A DNA stretch of 64,000 bases from Avena insularis (taxonomy: Eukaryota; Streptophyta; Magnoliopsida; Poales; Poaceae), in contig CM042694.1 of the NCBI GenBank assembly GCA_023614405.1, forward strand, positions 477,311,392-477,375,391. Direction: 5' to 3'. Under the pieces are notes generated by a model. That model searched no databases. It worked only from the letters and a program-made list of their open reading frames with translations, and had not been told where the DNA came from. The position numbers and the translations under genes were made by a program. This document shows, in pieces, positions 23,955 to 35,700 of the stretch (positions within the stretch are counted from its first letter, which is position 1; each line of letters opens with the position of its first letter).

Positions 23955-25022
23955 TGATGACCCACAAGTATAGGGGGTGTATCGCAGTATTTTCGAGGGA
24001 AGTGAAACCCAATTTATTGATTCGACACAAGGGGAGCCAAAGAATATTTATAAGCCTTAACAACTGAGTTGTCAATTCAGCTGCACCTGGAAACAATCTT
24101 GCTCACAACAGTTTATTAGTAGCATCAGTTTTGTAGTAGTAATAGTAAAGTAACAATAGTAGTAAAAGTAAAGACAGTAGTAACAATTGAAGTAAACAAT
24201 AGGATTAATGTGTGGTAGGCATAGGGATGGATGGACGGGCGTTGGATGGACAAGACAATTCATATGGCAATCAAGAGATAGGGCATTTGCAGATAAATAA
24301 GATAAAGCATCCAAGTACTAAATAATCATAGGCATGTGTTCCGTATATAGTCATACGTGCTTGCAATGAGAACTTGCACACCATCTTTTGTCCTGCCAGA
24401 CCGTTTGCAGCGGTGCCTCAAGGGAACTACTGGCAATTAAGGTTCTCCTTTTAATAGAGCACCAAAGCAAAGCATTAACACTCCGTGAACACATGTGATC
24501 CTCACATCAAAGCCATTCCCTCCGGTTATCCCGATTACTGTCACTTCGAGGCCTTCGGTTTCGGACAATAATATTTGTATACAACTTGCAGGTAAGACCA
24601 TAAACAATACTATCATAATGAATCAATAACATGTTCAGATCTGAAATCATGGCTCTCGGGCCCTAGTGAAAAGCATTAAGCATAAGTAGTTGCAACAAAG
24701 TCAAAAAACACTAATAATAGATACTAGGCACCATGCCCTAACAATCTGATGCCATTACATGAACGATCTCATCCAATCCATACAATCCCCATAGCCTACA
24801 GCGGGGGATTAATCACTCATAGATTGGGGAAACATGGATGGTCGATGGTGAAGAAATGGTGGTGATGATGGCGATGATTTCCTCCAATTCCCCGTCCCGA
24901 CTGGGTGCCAGAACGGAGTTTCTAGTTCAGAATCGTGGAATCTGGTGGTATGACAATGAACTCTTCCGAAAACGTCGAACCCCCTTGGTTTTTAGGTCAA
25001 GAGGCAACTTATAGGAAAAGAG
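23955..25022 (-). repeat. Element D LTR (5' LTR in element orientation), truncated
   Basis: Positions 23955-25018 follow 15548-16616 base for base with small differences, up to CTTATAGG. The LTR then stops and the next bases (TACCAAGGACC from 25023) belong to element E. About 300 bp are missing. The truncation removed the end holding the start of the U3 region in element orientation. Confidence 0.85.
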
Positions 25023-28000
25023 TACCAAGGACCTTACTTTGTTCAAACTCCAACCTATTTCAAAATACCCATCCTTCCCTCAAGCTAAGCTTGGTGGTAA
25101 CCCCTGTAGTAGTTGATTTGTTCGTAAGATGAGTTGCCTTGATCTATTGTTTGATTTGTCTACTTAGGAGATAGTATGAGATACTCTAGGAGCTCATCAC
25201 TAGGATTAAGATGTCTCCAAATCATCCCACCCTAAGCAAGATTACAATCTGGATCTGATCCCTAGCTACTAAGTGATCATCTAAAACTCTTAACCAGATC
25301 AATTCTGAAGAAATCCCTTCTAGAAGTTTCCAAGTCAATGAGGACCAATATCAAACATGGATCCCTTCTACTCAATCTAATCTTCAACCACATCCACTTG
25401 ATGATGCTTTGGTACCTTGCAACCCATCAAAATCATCACCACCCACATTCTAGTCAAAAAATCCTAAATCTGCCAAATTTGGCTGTCTGGAAATCTGTTT
25501 CTAACATCACCTTTTTGAATGACTCCCTTTCTCAACCCTTGTGCATTTTTGGTAATGCACTTGAATCATCTTGTTAAACATCCTAAGTACTAACAAGGAC
25601 CACTCTTGCCCTTGGTTATATCATCCTCCAACCCACTTGTGCTTGATGATTTTGCAGGCAAGAAAATAACTTTTGCTGCAAATCTAGTCATCATGCCTAC
25701 TTTGGCAGAAGCTCACACCATCATCCAACCTTTTATGGACCAACTCTCTGCATGGTTGTGTTCTAGTAATATAGGTATAGGAATATATACTTCACTTTCT
25801 CCAAGTGGATCCTTGTGCTCCTTAAACCCACAAGGTTGTGAAGGCTAGTTGATAATCTTCTTTGGCAGGCTTATTTTATTCAAAGTTTGAAATCAATTCT
25901 TGGTAAACTCAAACCATATCAAGCTCAAACCTCTATACCATGTTGATGTACATCACTTGGTCTATCCATCCATCTACCCCCATGCCCCAAGGGGAGATCT
26001 GAACTCCAAGAGACAACCATGTTTTGATGGTATGAAATTAACATCACCCTAGATCCTTAATCTAGGGAATTTCACCAAAATCAACTTGGATTCACCAATC
26101 CCAAGGTTGAAAATGCTTGATAAACCTTGTCTACATCATCTACCTTGATCATCAAGATTTATCAAAAATTATCCATATTTATTATGAACCAAAACTATTT
26201 AATTTCCTTTAATAGACAAAATCTCAAAACTCCTACTACAAAGCAAAGTTTGGTTTTTGCCAAAACACTTCCCCAACTTTTGACTCAATTGAGGTCCACA
26301 TATCATACCCCATCATCCCACTTCAAAAATATTTTTGAAGAGATTTATTACTTATTTTTGCCCTTTTTCTTAAATGGCATAAATGGAATAATAATTGTTT
26401 AAAATAATTTTACCCTCCCATAAATCTTGGGAAAATTCCCCTAAGTGTGTATCACATTTGGGACCATATCAACTCAAAAACCCACCTGGTCCATTGTAAA
26501 AATATCAATTGAACTCCAAGAATTCACTTCTGCAGTTTTTGAATAAATGGAATTAAATGGACTTATAATCTTTTGAAAAATCCCAAATAATTCCTGGAAG
26601 TGTGTCTTGACCTCAACTACCCACCAGTACCATCTCCTCAGCATGACCAATGCAAATTTTGGGAACTTCCTTCACACACCCCATTTGATCAAATTTGCCA
26701 AAGCAACCAAACATTGATCCAAAACCACCCCATATCTCCCAGCAGCACACCTCCCCACCCTCTCTGGTCAAGTAATGGTCCCACACACCACCCAAAACCA
26801 GCCCTGCTCGAAAACCATGCACCCATCCATGGGGATACCCCCAATGAGCATCAAGCTCCCCATCTCGTCCACCCAATCCAAGCATCCACCCCACCCCCTC
26901 TCCTGGTCACTTTAGACCATGAAATAGAGATAACTAGAAACCCTCCACCACCCAGATCGACCAACCCCTGGCCAGCACCTCCCTCCCATGTCCAAAATGG
27001 ACATTGCACATCCCCAACTCCCCTCCCCCTTTAAATGGGCCAGAGGCCAACCCCAGCACCCCTCCCTGGCTCATTTGGCCCTCCCACTCCCACTCTCCTC
27101 CCCCGAGCACCACTCCCTCTCCCTGCTCTGAGCTGCCCAAGAAGAAGAGTAGAAGGAACCTCGGCATCCACCGTCCATTGAGCTAAGATCCCTCCTCCCC
27201 TCTCCTCTTCTGCATGTCAGCCTCCCGAGAGCTCTCCTCTACATCCTGCATCTAACCATCCCCTCCTCCCTTGCCAGGACCCTCCATGATGCCGCCATGA
27301 ATGGGCTCGGAGCCGCTGTCCCCTGCCCGACGCGGCACTCCGTAGATCCTCACCAAAATGGTCGCTGCCGCCCCTCTACGGACTCGCCCAGGAGTCCTCC
27401 GTCGCCTCGGCACCTCCTCGACGCCTCTCCATGCCTCCAGGTGAGCTCCTGAACCCCGCCGGCGCGGGCTAGGGTTAGCCCCTGCATCGTCTGTCTGGAG
27501 GTAGAAGAAGCGACGAGGACCGTCCATCGCGACTAGATCGAACGACCCTCCTCCCTTGATACCCTTCGCCACTACCACCTCTGACCACGGGGCCCCGCCT
27601 GCCAGGTTCAAAGCCACCCCCTACCATGCGTGGCGCAGCCTGAGTGGGCCGAATTCCCCTCTACGGCCGAAATTCCCGCTGGATCCAGCCCGGCCAGCCC
27701 TGCCCTTTTCTTTTTATATGGGGTATTTAGAAATCTGTAGAAAAGCCGCTCAGTTTAATTCAAAATAAAAATGAAAAATACCTCTTTTTGCCCAAAGTCA
27801 ATTTTTGACATGTTCCTGTATGTTTTATCTAACATGCAGACCACTCCCCTTGGCCACCTTTACTTTTTTTATTTTCTGGAGAATAAGCTACTAGAAAGTA
27901 TCAAGTACATGAAATAAAATCCTCAAGGAGTTTCAAAACTCCAAATGGAGAAAACCCAACTGTCTCTGGTAGACGCTTAATATACCTAATACATGGAATT

Positions 28001-30542
28001 GGCCTCAATCCAAGTGGAGCTTTTGCTCTCCTGTAATAAAAATAACAAGAACATTCACAATCTGACTTTAGAAATTTTCCTAGGCATATCTACAACGACT
28101 ATTAGCCTAATTCCAACTCCCAGAGTAGTGGACCATCAATATTTATCAAAACCCACGAGCCCATAATTTTCTAAGCATCAGTTGAATTATTGTGAATTAA
28201 TCTGTTCTGTGCATGGTTAATTCACCAATAATTTTACCACAGTAGGTCTGCAACTCCAAATAGGTAGATTCCAATTTCTATAGAAAGGTATTCTAAATAC
28301 CTACCATGTGGCATTGGTTTCCTATCAAAATCTACTGTAGATTAAATCTGGTGAAAAAGATAATTTGTCCATAGAACTACCTTTGGGATTTTCCTGAGGG
28401 CATTCTGGTAATTATTTTGGCATGATTCCAACTCTCAGTGAACAACTACATCCATACCTACCTAACCATCCAAGGAAATAATTTTTTAAGCTCCATAACC
28501 TTTCTGGTGAATTATTCTCTAAAACTAGAGCTTTTATCACTAGTAAATTCATAAGTATTTCAAGAAAAGTGATAAAATAGTGAAACCACTTTACTTGGTA
28601 TCATTTTTACCCAATGGTATCCTACAGAATATGTCATTGGGCCAAAACCCCCTCTTAGGTAGTTCCTCGACAATAAACCCTAAGGGGTGATCATCCCCTT
28701 CCCCAAGGCCATCTCAACCTCCTAAATCCCATCCTCTCAAAACCTACTGATGTGAGTAGTGTGTGGTATGTTTGTTTGTTGTATGTATTGGTGCTTGTAT
28801 GCCTTGTGTTGATTGTGGCTTGCATTACTTGCATGTGTTGTCGGGACGACGATAGTGGCGATGAAATCGGAAAGCAGAAGAAGTGGTATCTATTATTGGT
28901 ATTCTGGGTTATCAAAAGAAGAAGTCTAGGGACATTTATGCCATATTGATGATCAACATGCAAGCCACCTTCTTGCTCATAAGCCTTGTCCTACTATTTT
29001 ACTTATGCATGTTTTGTCTACTATTTGTGAAACTACATTGTTTTATTATTTGTTGATGTATATACGGTAGTGGTTTGGCTCCTCCGAACTATTACACTTC
29101 TGTACTATTAAGTACAACCCCCTTGGTGATACCTACTTGTCCCTAGTAGAATAGATGGTGCATATCCACCATACCCCTTTGGAGACCCTGTTTTAGCCAA
29201 AGAAAAGCTAGAGGATGGGAAGACCCCGGCAAAAGTTTACCAAATGTTTCTGATAAAACCTTGGTGAGGTGGGATCTCCCAAGAGATGTTGAGAAAGATA
29301 AAAGGGTTTTGTTTTTTAAAATGCTAGAGGAAAACCGGAGGGAAAAGGTTTACGAAAACGCACCCGGTTCTTTGCAGTTTAGCTATAACAACTTAACGCT
29401 GTGCAACCACATTACTCTGATATGGGACAGGGCTGGATTTGATGGTTGTCTATTCCGGTATAATCTGCCTCACAATAACTACAGGGGATCAGGGATCCCT
29501 GGAGGGTGGGCCTTCTCTGATAAAGGTCCATGTGGGACATCGACTTGGAGAAGGAACGAAGGGTCTGATGGCCTCCACGCGTTACTATGAGCCCCTCATT
29601 GAAAGCGCACACTCGAGCAGTGGAAAAAGCGCTCCGGTTGGTCCTCGGTACCCGACGTCCCGGTTTTGAGGGGATTAATACTCATAGGGTAGGCACTTAT
29701 ATTGGAGTGGGATCCGGAGAGTCTTGATCGGTTACTTGACCCACGATCGTTGAAGATCAGGGTAGTGTACCCGGATGGTGTGGGTAAAGTGTACAACCTC
29801 TGCAGAGTGTAAATCTATTCGAATATCCGTGTCTGCGGTTAAGGAAGGGTTGGGAAGGTTGATGTAGAGCAGTGCTGGTTTTGTTTTCCAAAAGGATTTC
29901 TGAAAAGAACTGGCGTTGGAAATGTTTTGACCATGGGATGGTCGGCAAGGATCCCTGTTTTGACCATGGGATGGTCAGAAAGGGATGGAAGGAGTTTGGT
30001 CATGGGACAACCGGGAGAAGGAAACAAATGGGTGATCCAGTCCTAATGTTCAAAATGGTTTCCAAAATGTTTACAAAAGTTTTCAACAAAGATATGTAGA
30101 TGCTATATCTACAAGAGAAACTATTTGAGAAAAGAACCTCTCTTGGAGCCCATCCTAATACCACAGCATACTGCATATCCTCTTGTTATTATTATCCTCT
30201 TAAGGTGGTTTGCGAGTACATTCGAAGTACTCACTGGCATTGTCCTGGGCTATTAACTTGGTCAGATATCAAGAAGAAGGTGACGTTGACGACTATGCGA
30301 GCTAGGACGTTCTCCCAGTCAATTGCCTGTAGGTTAAGGCATGGCTCGGGCTCTACTCTTGATGAAGTTCTGCTGTTGTTGATCAATGTAGCTATAATGG
30401 CAAATAAGGTATGTCATGTATTCGTTATGTATTGGATGTCCACTTTGATACTTGTCGGTTATGTGCCACGACTAACTGATCATGGGATCGTGGTTGTATG
30501 CATAACAGGGATTCTCGGAGGATTAATCCGAGGGCCCCCACA
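25023..30542 (+). repeat. Element E 5' LTR, missing its first about 408 bp
   Basis: This is a copy of 33159-38702 with few differences; a block of about 235 bp at 26600-26835 encodes the same 78 residues in both copies. Length differences are small: for example an extra base near 26830, and a block at about 36720-36760 that is present only in the second LTR. Open frames such as 26600-27034 and 29261-29590 are not accepted as genes because they match no family and differ in frame between copies. Confidence 0.88.
27030..27442 (+). promoter_or_regulatory. Possible promoter, leader and splice donor inside element E 5' LTR
   Basis: A TTTAAAT box (27030-27036) in a pyrimidine-rich context is followed by a CT-rich leader and a GC-rich block. 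At 27438-27444 there is a perfect splice-donor-like CAG/GTGAGC. The same arrangement occurs in the 3' LTR (TTTAAAT at 35169-35175 and CAG/GTGAGC at about 35580-35586). This is the most promoter-like part of the LTR. It is inferred from sequence only. Confidence 0.4.
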
Positions 30543-32750
30543 GACTTGGTATCAGAGCCATCCTGACTGTAGGAGAACCTTACTTAGCATGGTCGCTAGA
30601 CATGAACCTTGTTTTGAAAACCCCGGCTTTCGAAAACTAGTTTCTCAATGAGTTTCAAAAAGTTCTATTTCTTCTCTTACCCTAAGTAAATGCTTTCGAC
30701 AATGGGTTCCTCTAACTCTCGTCCCAACTTCAAACGTACGGATTTTAAAATAACTGGATCTAGAACCCGGTGAAGATGATGGGACCAAGATTGAAGACAA
30801 GAAACTACCAGTAAACACAAGGAGACTACAATATAGCTCCACCAGCGGAATCCCCATAATTAGAAGACCTCAGGTGTTGCACCATCAAGAAGCTTCCAAG
30901 ATATGATAAAGGATTCATCTGCAAGATAGTGACTCTGACCTGAAGAAGACGATATCTAGGGTCAATAGTCCTAAGGATAGGATTCCCCTACATCGCGAGT
31001 AGTTAACTCCTTGGTCCCTGGAGTTGACCGTGTTTGCTTGCCTAAGTGCATCCTGTGTTGCTTGATTTGTGTTGTCTGCCGAGGACATTGCGATTTCCTT
31101 GCTCTGTTCGCCTTGTTTGTATGTTCCGGCTTGCTTTGACCTCCCCAAAACGTGACCCGAGGAGCGATAACCCACTCAGGAAACCCTGTGTTAGTTGTCG
31201 GTAATGAGACCCAGACTAACCTCGAAAGTATATGAGAGGGAAAGAATCGCAAGAACCAGGAATTCGACGTCATCAAGACAAAACAACTCGAAGACTTCCC
31301 CTCAGCAGGATGGCATACCTCGTCCCACCTGCCTCTCAAAGACTCGTTGATGGCGCAACACTCCCTCGTTCCTTCGTCTACTACGGCAAGAGTCCCACTA
31401 AAAACTGGAAGACTATGACCGAAGGCTCCCCACTACTCATGATAAACCACAAGAATTGGTAACCCAGACAGGAAGTAAAGAACTAACTCCACCAACCTTC
31501 AGTATATTAGAGTTTCTGATATCCCCACTGAGACTAACTAACTCTTAGTTGACCCCCTTTGTCCCCAAGCCGGTGGGCAATTCCTCACCAAAAAGGGGTA
31601 AAATACCCCAAATCCTGAAGATCCGAATGCGCGAAGATAATTCCTCCGAAGCGGGATGTCTCTACTTTGACTAAAGACTAGCCAGAAGAATCGTTAACCG
31701 CTAACTTGCCTTGAGCTAACTCCGCTAGGAAACCACACCGACAAGGCCTATCACAATAGAAGGACACTCGAAGACCCTAGCTCAAGACTCCGGGAAGATA
31801 TAGCCTCCCGCTAACAGCAAGTCAATCGTCCAAGACAGAAGCTCCAAACCATTCCCGAAGCACCTTAGTAAAGCTCTAAGGTGGAAAGACCGTCTTTCCA
31901 CTAAAATCTTAGAAGACTGTCTACCAGAAGATACTTTAGAAAATATCTCCGGATCTGAAGTCTTTCCGCCAAGCAACAACCCGTGAGTTATCAGAGGAGA
32001 AACTAACTGAAGATCCTACAAAGTCCCATCCGCTACTTCAGCTGAAGACCCAACAGAAGGACCACAGTATCACCAACCCCTCGGTTCCCATCACTTAGAG
32101 GACGTAAGTCTCCGATGGCTTCCACAGACTAAGTAGGAATAATCATAGTATATAAGCCCCATAAACCTACCTTCGCTGACGTCTTCAGAAGATTCCAACT
32201 CTAGGAGAAAGAGTGATGCCAGTCTACAAAACATCAATCCACGACTCCAAGAAGGAAGGACTATGTTAACTCTCCGATCTACCCCAGTTTAATCCTAAGG
32301 GGGAAAGACTGTGTCTTTCCCTCAGAAATAGGGTAACCCTTCGCTGACGCAACCTCAGGAGTCCCGACCCTAAAATCGTTAATTAGGATACGCTACGACC
32401 CTAAGGAAGAACTATGAATCCTTAGAGCAAGGTACCCCCCAACCGTAAATTCTATCCTCCGACGAGTACTCCATGAAGTTCAGCATCGAGATATTCTGCC
32501 CAACCTAATCCCTCGAGATATCAAGCCCCGAAGGAATATAAGATCCTACCTCGCCATCAGGACCTGGACTTTGCTCAACTCTCCATGCATCCCGGAAGAC
32601 TGAAGCTCAACTTCATTGACAGAGTAGTCACATTCAAAGACGGAGTTCGTATGTTAGCACGCTTGAAACTAGTAACGCTAACCTTGACTCAACTCCCCTA
32701 ACCCTACTCTCCTGAATCTTGGGACGAGATTCTTTTAAGGGGGAAATGTC
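30543..32750 (+). other. Element E internal region without coding domains
   Basis: After the primer-binding site the region is crowded with stop codons in all frames. No gag, protease, reverse transcriptase, RNase H, integrase or chromodomain motif can be found. Phrases near 32500-32700 (CTCAACTTCATTGACAGAG, GGAGTTCGTATG) could be far decayed traces of the end of pol. Its role, if any, would be packaging and priming by an autonomous relative. Confidence 0.7.
30547..30558 (+). other. Element E primer-binding site (initiator Met tRNA type)
   Basis: TGGTATCAGAGC is complementary to the 3' end of plant initiator methionine tRNA. It lies four bases after the CA end of the 5' LTR. It fixes the plus orientation of E. 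Confidence 0.85.
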
Positions 32751-35700
32751 TGTAACATCCCAATTTCAGCAACCCTGATTAGTTGTCCAGAATGCACAAA
32801 TCAGGGGGAACAAAAACTTTTTCTTGTGTAATGCTGAAGTGTTTGCTTGTTGTTTGGATATGCTTATGTATATGCATGTGTATTAGATGATATACTCCTT
32901 ACCTTAACACCAGTTGACAAAAGCTACTTCCAAAATAGTCTTGGCTTAATTTCCATATTCTCAAATGTTCTGGCATTTCAAAACATGATCCAAGATGCTT
33001 ATGTGACCAAAACTATTTTTGTAACTTCTATTGGCAAAACTATGGAGAGTTATATAATATAATCTCCTTATGTTTTCAAGACAGAACCTTCAACTACTCT
33101 TACCTCTAGGATCTCCAAAACCTTTTTGTAAGCTTTTGAATTCTACTCTTGGTAGAGATACCAAGGACCTTACTTTGTTCAACCTCCAACCTATTTCAAA
33201 ATACCCATCCTTACCTCAAGCTAAGCTTGGTGGTAACCCCTGTAGTAGTTGATTTGTTCGTAAGATGAGTTGCCTTGATTTGTTGTTTGATTTGTCTACT
33301 TAGGAGATAGTATGAGATACTCTAGGAGCTCATCACTAGGATCAAGATGTCTCCAAATCATCCCACCCTAAGCAAGATTACAATCTGGATCTGATCCCTA
33401 GCTACTAAGTGATCATCTAAAACTCTTAACCAGATCAATTCTGAAGAAATCCCTTCTAGAAGTTTCCAAGTCAATGAGGAACAATATCAAACATGGATCC
33501 CTTCTACTCAATATAATCTTCAACCACATCCACTTGATGATGCTTTGGTACCTTGCAACCCATCAAAATCATCACCACCCACATTCTAGTCAAAAAATCC
33601 TAAATCTGCCAAATTTGGCTGTCTGGAAATCTGTTTCTAACATCACCTTTTTGAATGACTCCCTTTCTCAACCCTTGTGCATTTTTGGTAATGCACTTGA
33701 ATAATCTTGTTAACCATCCTAAGGACTACAAAGGACCACTCTTGCCATTGGTTAGATCATCCTCCAACCCACTTGTGCTTGATGATTTTGCAGGCAATAA
33801 AATAACTTTTCCTGCAAATCTAGTCATCATGCCTACTTTGGCAGAAGCTCACACCATCATCCAACCTTCTATGGACCAACTCTCTGCATGGTTGTGTTCT
33901 GGTCATATAGGTCTAGGAATATCTACTTCACTTTCTCCAAGTGGATCCTTGTGCTCCTTAAACCCACAAGGTTGTGAAGGCTAGTTGATAATCTTCTTTG
34001 GCAGGCTTATTTTATTCAAAGTTTGAAATCAATTCTTGGTAAACTCAAACCATATCAAACTCAAACCTCTATACCATGTTGATGTACATCACTTGGTCTA
34101 TCCATCCATCTACCCCCATGCCCCAAGGGGAGATCTGAACTCCAAGAGACAACCATGTTTTGATGGTATGAAATTAACATCACCCTAGATCCTTAATCTA
34201 GGGTATTTCACCAAAATCAACTTGGATTCTCCAATACCAAGGATGCAAATGCTTGATAAACCTTGTCTACATCATATACCTTGATCATCAAGATTTATCA
34301 AAAATTATCCATATTTATTATGGACCAAAACTATTTAATTTCCTTTAATAGACAAAATCTCAAAACTCCTACTACAAAGGAAAGTTTGGTTTTTGCCAAA
34401 ACACTTCCCCAACTTTTGACTCAATTGAGGTCCACATATCATACCCCATCATCCCACTTCAAAAATAAATATTTTTGAAGAGCTTTATTATTTATTTTTG
34501 CCCTTTTTCTTAAATGGCATAAATGGAATAATAATTGTTTAAAATAATTTTACCCTCCCATAAATCTTGGGAAAATTCCCCTAAGTGTGTATCACATTTG
34601 GGACCATATCAACTCAAAAACCCACCTGGTCCATTGTAAAAATATCAATTGAACTCCAAGAATTCACTTTTGCAGTTTTTGAATAAATGGAATTAAATGG
34701 ACTTATAATCTTTTGAAAAATCCCAAATAATTCCTGGAAGTGTGTCTTGACCTCAACTACCCACCAGTACCATCTCCTCAGCATGACCAATGCAAATTTT
34801 GGGAACTTCCTTCACACACCCCATTTGATCAAATTTGCCAAAGCAACCAAACATTGATCCAAAACCACCCCATATCTCCCAGCAGCACACCTCCCCACCC
34901 TCTCTGGTCAAGTAATGGTCCCACACACCACCCAAAACCAGCCCTGCTCGAAAACCATGCACCCATCCATGGGATACCCCCAATGAGCATCAAGCTTCCC
35001 ATCTCGGCCACCCAATCCAAGCATCCACCCCACCCCCTCTCCTGGTCACTTTAGACCACGAAATAGAGATAACCAGCAACCCTCCACCGCCCAGATCGAC
35101 CAACCCGTGGCCAGCACCTCCCTCCCATGTCCAAAATGGACATTGGACATCCCCAACTCCCCTTCCCCTTTAAATGGGCCAGAGGCTAACCCCAGCACCC
35201 CTCCCTGGCTCATTTGGCCCTCCCACTCCCACTCTCCTCCCCCGAGCACCACTCCCTCTCCCCTGCTCTGAGCTGCCCAAGAAGAAGAGGAGAAGGAACC
35301 TCGGCATCCACCGTCCATCGAGCTAAGCTCCCTCCTCCTCCGCTCTCCTCTTCTGCATGTTAGCCTCCCGAGAGCTCTCCTCTACATCCTGCATCTAACC
35401 ATCCCCTCCTCCCTTGCCAGGACCCTCCACGATGCCGCCACGAATGGGCTCGGAGCCGCTGTCCCCTGCCCGACGCGGCACTCCGTAGATCATCAGCAAA
35501 ATGGTCGCTGCCGCCCCTCTACGGACTCGCACAGGAGTCCTCGTCGCCTCGGCACCTCCCCGACGCCTCTCCATGCCCCCAGGTGAGCTCCTGAACCCTG
35601 CCAGCGTGGGCTAGGGTTAGCCCCTGCATCGTCTGTCTGGAGGTAGAAGAAGCGACGAGGACCATCCATCGCGACTAGATCGAACGACCCTCCTCCCTTG

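Larger units (their letters stand above)
15548..25022 (-). mobile_element. Element D: Athila-like LTR retrotransposon lacking RT and integrase, truncated
   Basis: LTRs at 15548-16917 and 23955-25022 enclose about 7 kb. In minus orientation the LTR begins TGATACGTCC and ends GGTCATCA. A primer-binding site (complement of about 23927-23942, TGGCGCCGTTGCCAGG) is beside the right-hand LTR and a purine tract (AAGCTTGGGGGGGAG) beside the left-hand one, so transcription is leftward. Coding pieces run gag (23868 to 22366), protease (21966 to about 21203) and then an ATHILA ORF1-like gene (20333 to 19296), with no pol between. The right-hand LTR stops about 300 bp short of a full copy and abuts element E. 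It inserted into element A; the matching target duplication is lost with the right flank. Confidence 0.85.

Noticed and set aside
26600..27034. Pro/His-rich open frame of 144 codons in the element E LTR, with a near copy at 34740-35054
   Set aside because: Similarity reflects LTR identity; the frame is broken at different points in the two copies and composition follows a C-rich stretch.
27252..27617. Gly/Arg-rich minus-strand frame of 121 codons
   Set aside because: Opposite to the GC-rich leader of the LTR, not conserved in the other LTR copy.
29261..30651. Open frames of 109 and 183 codons near the end of element E 5' LTR
   Set aside because: They overlap the LTR/PBS boundary, have no domain and differ between copies.
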